Assembly: GCA_047618565.1 (NCBI GenBank)
Contig: JBLHKW010000116.1
Span: 1-17,477 of the forward strand
Direction: 5' to 3'
Length of the DNA: 17,477 nt
DNA from: JBLHKW01 sp047618565
Lineage (GTDB): Bacteria; Planctomycetota; UBA1135; GCA-002686595
The position numbers and the translations under genes were made by a program. Below the pieces are notes generated by a model that was not told where the DNA came from, made no database searches, and saw only the letters and a program-made list of their open reading frames with translations. Shown here in pieces: positions 14,150 to 17,477 of the stretch (its first letter is position 1; each line of letters opens with the position of its first letter).

Positions 14150-15199
14150 TCAGGGCCCGGCGGGTTCCCCCACCAGATCCAGGAATGGGGTCATGTCGAC
14201 CGAGTAGCGCTCGAGCATGGCCGTCTTCCACTGCCAGTACTCAGGGTCCTCGATCCCACGCTCGCGCAGGCTAGCCTCGACGGGGTCGCGCAGCTCCTTC
14301 CAGGTGCCCTCGACAGCCTTCGAGCGCTCGTCGACCTTCAGGAACAGGTAGCGCTCCTGCTCGAGCACCGGGCCGCCGACCTTGCCGATCGGGGTACTGA
14401 AGGCCAGGCGCGAAAGCGCCACGCCCGAACGCACCACGGGCGGGACCCGGCCACCGTCGCTCCCGGAGCCCTCGATGCTGTGCTCGTCCGCCAGCAGGCC
14501 GAAGTCCACGCCCTGGTCCAGCTTGGCCTGAACGACATCCACCGCATCCCGATCCTCGACCACGATCACCCGCACCTGGGCGCGCTCGCTCTGCAGCAAC
14601 CAGGCGCGCACGCAGCGCTCCGCGAGCAGGTCGATCTCGGTCTCGGCTCGCAGGCGCGCGCGGTAGATCTGCGGGTTGAGCCCCAGCCGCTGCTGAATGA
14701 ACTGATCGACATCGAGGTCGAGTTCGCCCTCCTGCAGCTTCTGGCCCAGGGCCTCCAGGCTCTGCGCCACCGCCTCGTCCAGCACGGCCGTGGCGAGCGA
14801 GATCTCGATCCGGTGCGCTTCGGTCAGAACCAGCTTTGAGAGCACGAGCTCCTCAAGATACGCGCGCACCTTCGGGCTCTCTCGAAACAGCCAGAGCTCG
14901 AGCAACTCGGACGCGACGATCGGGTGGCCGGCCACCGTGGCGATGGTGGCATCGGCCTCCCCTGACGCGCTCGCGCTGACGCTGGCATTCGGTAGAGCCA
15001 GGACCGCCTCGCTCGACGTACCCGCGGCCTGCGGAGAGGATCCTGCTCCCGGAGACGAATGGCTCACGCGCGCAGTATCGCCCTTGCCCTCGTCCATGCG
15101 CCGGTTGTGGGTGGTCCCGCAGGCCTGCAGGCACGCGATGCACAGGGCGATCCACGGGGCGCGGATCGAAATGAATGTGGTTTGCATGGGTCGCCTCAT
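14150..15199 (-). CDS. parvulin-type (PpiC) peptidyl-prolyl isomerase lipoprotein
   Basis: The protein has 349 aa from ATG 15199. Residues 1-27 form a lipoprotein-like signal ending in CLQAC (lipid-modified Cys27), followed by a Ser/Ala-rich linker. A SurA-N-like helical region spans about 85-200 (VAGHPIVASELLELWL). The parvulin rotamase domain is about 206-290 (RVIVVEDRDAVDVVQAKLDQ, VDFGLLADEHS, GGRVPPVVRSGVA, LAFSTPIGKVGGPV, YLFLKVDE). It should be anchored to a membrane facing the periplasm and catalyse proline isomerisation during folding of exported proteins. Two starts compete: ATG 15199 overlaps the upstream stop as ATGA, whereas ATG 15187 has GAGG six bases before it. Both keep the lipoprotein signal. 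Still longer starts inside the upstream gene add non-protein-like sequence. Confidence 0.88.
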   Translation of the reverse strand: MRRPMQTTFISIRAPWIALCIACLQACGTTHNRRMDEGKGDTARVSHSSPGAGSSPQAAGTSSEAVLALPNASVSASASGEADATIATVAGHPIVASELLELWLFRESPKVRAYLEELVLSKLVLTEAHRIEISLATAVLDEAVAQSLEALGQKLQEGELDLDVDQFIQQRLGLNPQIYRARLRAETEIDLLAERCVRAWLLQSERAQVRVIVVEDRDAVDVVQAKLDQGVDFGLLADEHSIEGSGSDGGRVPPVVRSGVALSRLAFSTPIGKVGGPVLEQERYLFLKVDERSKAVEGTWKELRDPVEASLRERGIEDPEYWQWKTAMLERYSVDMTPFLDLVGEPAGP

Positions 15200-16734
15200 C
15201 TGTAGTGGACGCGGCGAATGATACCGATGCCGTAGCAGACGCTGCACTTGAACAGCTGGATACCAGAATTCGAGGTCACGCCGCCGGTGGAGACCACCTC
15301 GCGCGCCCCCGTGCCTCCACAGCCAGAACAGGCACGCAGATGGGGCCGCGGGCGCACCTCGAGGTCCCCACCGTGCTCCGCGTAGCTCGAGATGATCCAC
15401 TGCGCGCGACTATCGGAGGAGAAGTTGCTCCAGAAGGTCTCCTGGCTGTCTGCCTCGTCCGCACTGCTGCGCGCACGTCGCGCGCGGTCCTGGTTCTCCA
15501 GGAAGCGCTTGATCTTCGTCTCCAGCGCCGCGCGTTCCGTATCCAGCGCGCCTACCGGCGCGTCCTCCTCGGCCTGCACCTCATCGCCGGTGCCAGCCAT
15601 GGCGCCGTCCTCCCCCAGCAGCCAGGTGCCACTGCCATAGGAGGCCACGTGGTACCTCACCTTGCGACGCGCGGTCCAGTAGGGGTCCACGTCATCGACC
15701 GTGGCCGAGATGCGCTTGTGTACATCCTCGAGCACCGCCTGGCGAATCTCCTGTGAGAGTCGCGATTCGGCGAAGGTGCGTGCCTGTTCCAGGCTCATTT
15801 CCCTGGAAGCTGCGCGCGTCTTGCGACTGAGCCAGTAATGCCAGCGCGAACGGACCAGCTCACCCACGGCGCGCTCGAGGCTCTGCTCTATCGCCACGCG
15901 CTTCCTGAGCGCATCCTCCTGAAGCGGGCTGCGCGGGAAGGTCTCCGCAAAAGCGTTGATCCAGGTCAGAGCCTCGTCGAAGCGGCCTTTCTTGCGCAGC
16001 TGATCCGCTTCACGGATGTAGTCGATCTGTTCCTGCTGCGCGGCCTTGCGGGTGGCACGCTGGAGCGCGAACACGAGGTCCTCGCGCGGCTCCTCCTGCA
16101 GGTCCAGCGCCGCCTGGTAGTGCAGGCTCGCGTGCTCGAAGTCCAGGATACGCTCGCACGACTGGGCCATCTCGCGTTGCGACTCGGCGTCACCGGACTC
16201 GAGCGATCCGAGCAGGTAGGCGTAGACCTCGGGCCGGCTGTAGACGTCGAGGATGGGGACGCTGACCCCCACGGATACACTCAGCACGCGGTCCTTGGGG
16301 ATCGACTGCAGGTTTCCACCGACCTTGACCAGGAAGTGGTCACCGTCGCGCGAGAGGATCAGCCCCAGCACCTCGCCGCCCTCACGCAACTGCACGCGCT
16401 CGACGTCGATCATGAGCTCGTCGGACGACACGTCGACGTAGCCGAAACGCTGGCGCAGCTCGGCCTCTTGCTTGGGATCGAGCAGCGACCAGAGCACGCG
16501 CACCTGACCGCCATTGGTCAGGCGCACGAAGTCCATTCCATCCGGGTCGTGCTGTCGGATGTGGCCCCATTCGATCGCGCCGCTGCGCAAGCGCAGCATC
16601 TCCACGCCGACCTCCGCATCCGCATCCGCCGCCTGGGCCGCGCCGTCCGCCTGGGCCAGGCAGGGCATGGCCTGCAGGCCCACCAGCAGGGCCAACGTCA
16701 GCACCGCACTCCAACCCGTCATCTGGATCTTCAT
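15196..16734 (-). CDS. exported protein of unknown function with C-terminal CxxC...CxxC zinc motif
   Basis: I do not recognise this 512-aa protein. It starts with a signal peptide (MKIQMTGWSAVLTLALLVGL..., probable cleavage after ...PCLAQA near 29). Residues about 45-100 and 110-155 look like two small beta-barrel-like repeats (RLRSGAIEWGHI; REGGEVLGLILSRDGDHFLV). About 180-290 is helical and TPR-like (SLHYQAALDLQEEP, KGRFDEALTWINAFAETFP). A Trp-rich stretch follows (PYWTARRKVRYHV; WSNFSSDSRAQWIISSYAE). The C terminus has Cys469-SG-Cys472-GGTG and Cys497-SV-Cys500-YGIG, two DnaJ-type CxxCxGxG half-sites about 25 residues apart, enough for one zinc ion. The stop codon of the upstream prepilin abuts this ATG directly, and its own stop overlaps the next start. 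An envelope or secretion-related role is inferred from location only. Confidence 0.85.
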   Translation of the reverse strand: MKIQMTGWSAVLTLALLVGLQAMPCLAQADGAAQAADADAEVGVEMLRLRSGAIEWGHIRQHDPDGMDFVRLTNGGQVRVLWSLLDPKQEAELRQRFGYVDVSSDELMIDVERVQLREGGEVLGLILSRDGDHFLVKVGGNLQSIPKDRVLSVSVGVSVPILDVYSRPEVYAYLLGSLESGDAESQREMAQSCERILDFEHASLHYQAALDLQEEPREDLVFALQRATRKAAQQEQIDYIREADQLRKKGRFDEALTWINAFAETFPRSPLQEDALRKRVAIEQSLERAVGELVRSRWHYWLSRKTRAASREMSLEQARTFAESRLSQEIRQAVLEDVHKRISATVDDVDPYWTARRKVRYHVASYGSGTWLLGEDGAMAGTGDEVQAEEDAPVGALDTERAALETKIKRFLENQDRARRARSSADEADSQETFWSNFSSDSRAQWIISSYAEHGGDLEVRPRPHLRACSGCGGTGAREVVSTGGVTSNSGIQLFKCSVCYGIGIIRRVHYR

Positions 16735-17217
16735 CTAGTTGTCTTTCTCCGAACGACTACCTTCGACGAATCGTCTGCGCATGCGCTCCCCGAAGGAGAC
16801 CTCGCGCAAGAGGATCGTCGTGAATGTCTCGCCGCGCCGCACGCCGCCGCCCTGCCACCACAGATGCACGTCGACCCGGTACTCGTCAGGCCGCTGCGGG
16901 TTCTGGGTGGGCGTGGCCGAATACAGCACCCCGGGAGCCGAGGCCAGGCCGCGCTCCTCGATCGCCGTGGGCGCCCCCACGCTACCGTCCGCCGCGAGCG
17001 GAAAGAACGTCTCGGAGAGATCGGCCAGAACCGCATCGACCGCCACGGCCGCGGACGTGCGCATCTCGGCCGAGCGACTGAGCGCCGCGCCGAAGGTGAA
17101 CAGGGACAGCAATACGGTCATCCCGATCACGAGGATGCCCATGGCGAGCACGACCTCGAGGATCGTGAAGCCTGCCTTGCGGCGCAGGCATGGGTTCGAA
17201 TGGAGCGCGCGTTTCAT
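16735..17217 (-). CDS. prepilin-type protein (PilV/GspI-like minor pseudopilin)
   Basis: The protein has 160 aa from ATG 17217. The leader ends LRRKAG and is followed by the hydrophobic helix FTILEVVLAMGILVIGMTVL. Gly16-Phe17 is the prepilin peptidase site and Glu21 is the conserved Glu+5 needed for pilin assembly. The remainder is a small globular region (for example YRVDVHLWWQGGGVRRGETF). Such proteins form the tip of type II secretion pseudopili or type IV pili after export and cleavage at the inner membrane. The start overlaps the upstream stop by four bases (ATGA), and the stop TAG directly abuts the next ATG, indicating strong coupling. Which system it serves cannot be decided here. Confidence 0.9.
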   Translation of the reverse strand: MKRALHSNPCLRRKAGFTILEVVLAMGILVIGMTVLLSLFTFGAALSRSAEMRTSAAVAVDAVLADLSETFFPLAADGSVGAPTAIEERGLASAPGVLYSATPTQNPQRPDEYRVDVHLWWQGGGVRRGETFTTILLREVSFGERMRRRFVEGSRSEKDN

Positions 17218-17477
17218 CGCAGATTCCACTCGTCCTGGTGCAGATCGATCGGGACCTCGGCGATGACTCGCACGCCATGGTGCACGGTCGCGCCGGAGCC
17301 GTGCGGGCGCGGTTCCGAACCACGCACGGCGCGCACGACCTTCACGCGGTCCCCGGTCACGCCCACGATCCTCATCCACTCCGCGTCGATCAACAGGAAG
17401 GCATCGCGCTCCGCCGGTAGGCGCGCCGCGTTCTCGACCTGAAAACTCGTCACCGTGGCATCCAGCTCGGTCAGGGT
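17214..17477 (-). CDS. C-terminal end of an uncharacterised, probably pilin-associated protein (5' truncated)
   Basis: The frame is open to the right edge (TLTELDATVTSFQVENA...) and ends at TGA 17216-17214, so only the last 87 residues are visible. The segment LLIDAEWMRIVGV followed by VKVVRAVRGSEPRPHGSG and a final VIAEVPIDLHQDEWNLR resembles the small beta domain with an RG...H-G pattern found in some pseudopilin and phage-like proteins; this is a weak resemblance. The stop overlaps the prepilin start as ATGA, so it is likely a second pilus-like gene of the same operon. An internal GTG at 17453 is not taken as the start because the upstream frame remains protein-like. Confidence 0.7.
   Translation of the reverse strand, partial: TLTELDATVTSFQVENAARLPAERDAFLLIDAEWMRIVGVTGDRVKVVRAVRGSEPRPHGSGATVHHGVRVIAEVPIDLHQDEWNLR

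Noticed and set aside
15838..17442. 534-codon + strand open frame opposite the prepilin and zinc-motif genes
   Set aside because: The opposite strand carries a signal peptide, a prepilin cleavage site and coupled start/stop junctions, so this frame is a shadow.

Overview
The window is a GC-rich, densely packed bacterial chromosome segment with ordinary housekeeping genes. I see no insertion sequence, prophage, CRISPR array, tRNA or rRNA. The composition, the ribH-nusB-ftsY order, the RND pump, the lipoprotein and periplasmic foldases, the type II/IV pseudopilin genes, the poor Shine-Dalgarno signals and the acidic low-complexity extensions fit a Gram-negative-type bacterium. My best guess is a member of the Planctomycetota, but the phylum is inferred, not proved; a deltaproteobacterial or related lineage is the main alternative.

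Left part, mostly + strand. (1) The C-terminal part of an RND efflux transporter runs in from the left edge (to 2252). (2) Convergent to it is a minus-strand TPR plus AAA-ATPase-like protein (2266-3645) whose Walker A, Walker B, sensor 1 and arginine-finger motifs all look degraded. (3) A 394-base divergent intergenic region follows (3646-4039). (4) Next is a tightly coupled + operon: ribH (riboflavin synthesis), nusB (transcription antitermination, with a long acidic repeat tail), ftsY (SRP receptor) and a large O-antigen-ligase-like membrane protein fused to TPRs. ribH/nusB and ftsY/ligase each overlap by four bases (GTGA). nusB and ftsY lie in the same frame, separated by one TGA and two sense codons. 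(5) A two-component system follows (8601-11285): an OmpR/PhoB-type regulator and a histidine kinase with a large extracytoplasmic sensor region and an apparent TTG start.

Right part, minus strand, read from right to left. A partial protein, probably pseudopilin-associated, is followed by a PilV/GspI-like prepilin, then a secreted protein with a split four-cysteine zinc motif. A parvulin-type lipoprotein and ScpB (condensin subunit) come next, and last, after a probable promoter, a membrane-anchored PpiD/SurA-like foldase. The first four genes are joined by ATGA overlaps or direct stop-start abutment, so they are very likely one transcript. That transcript links surface-filament or secretion-type genes, envelope foldases and a chromosome-segregation factor.

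The most notable observations are the apparent pseudo-ATPase, the acidic 10 x 9-bp tandem repeat tail of NusB lying directly upstream and in frame with an FtsY that lacks its acidic domain, the RND pump with two extra hydrophobic segments, and the exported protein carrying half of a DnaJ-like zinc centre. I found no clear new defence or mobile system.
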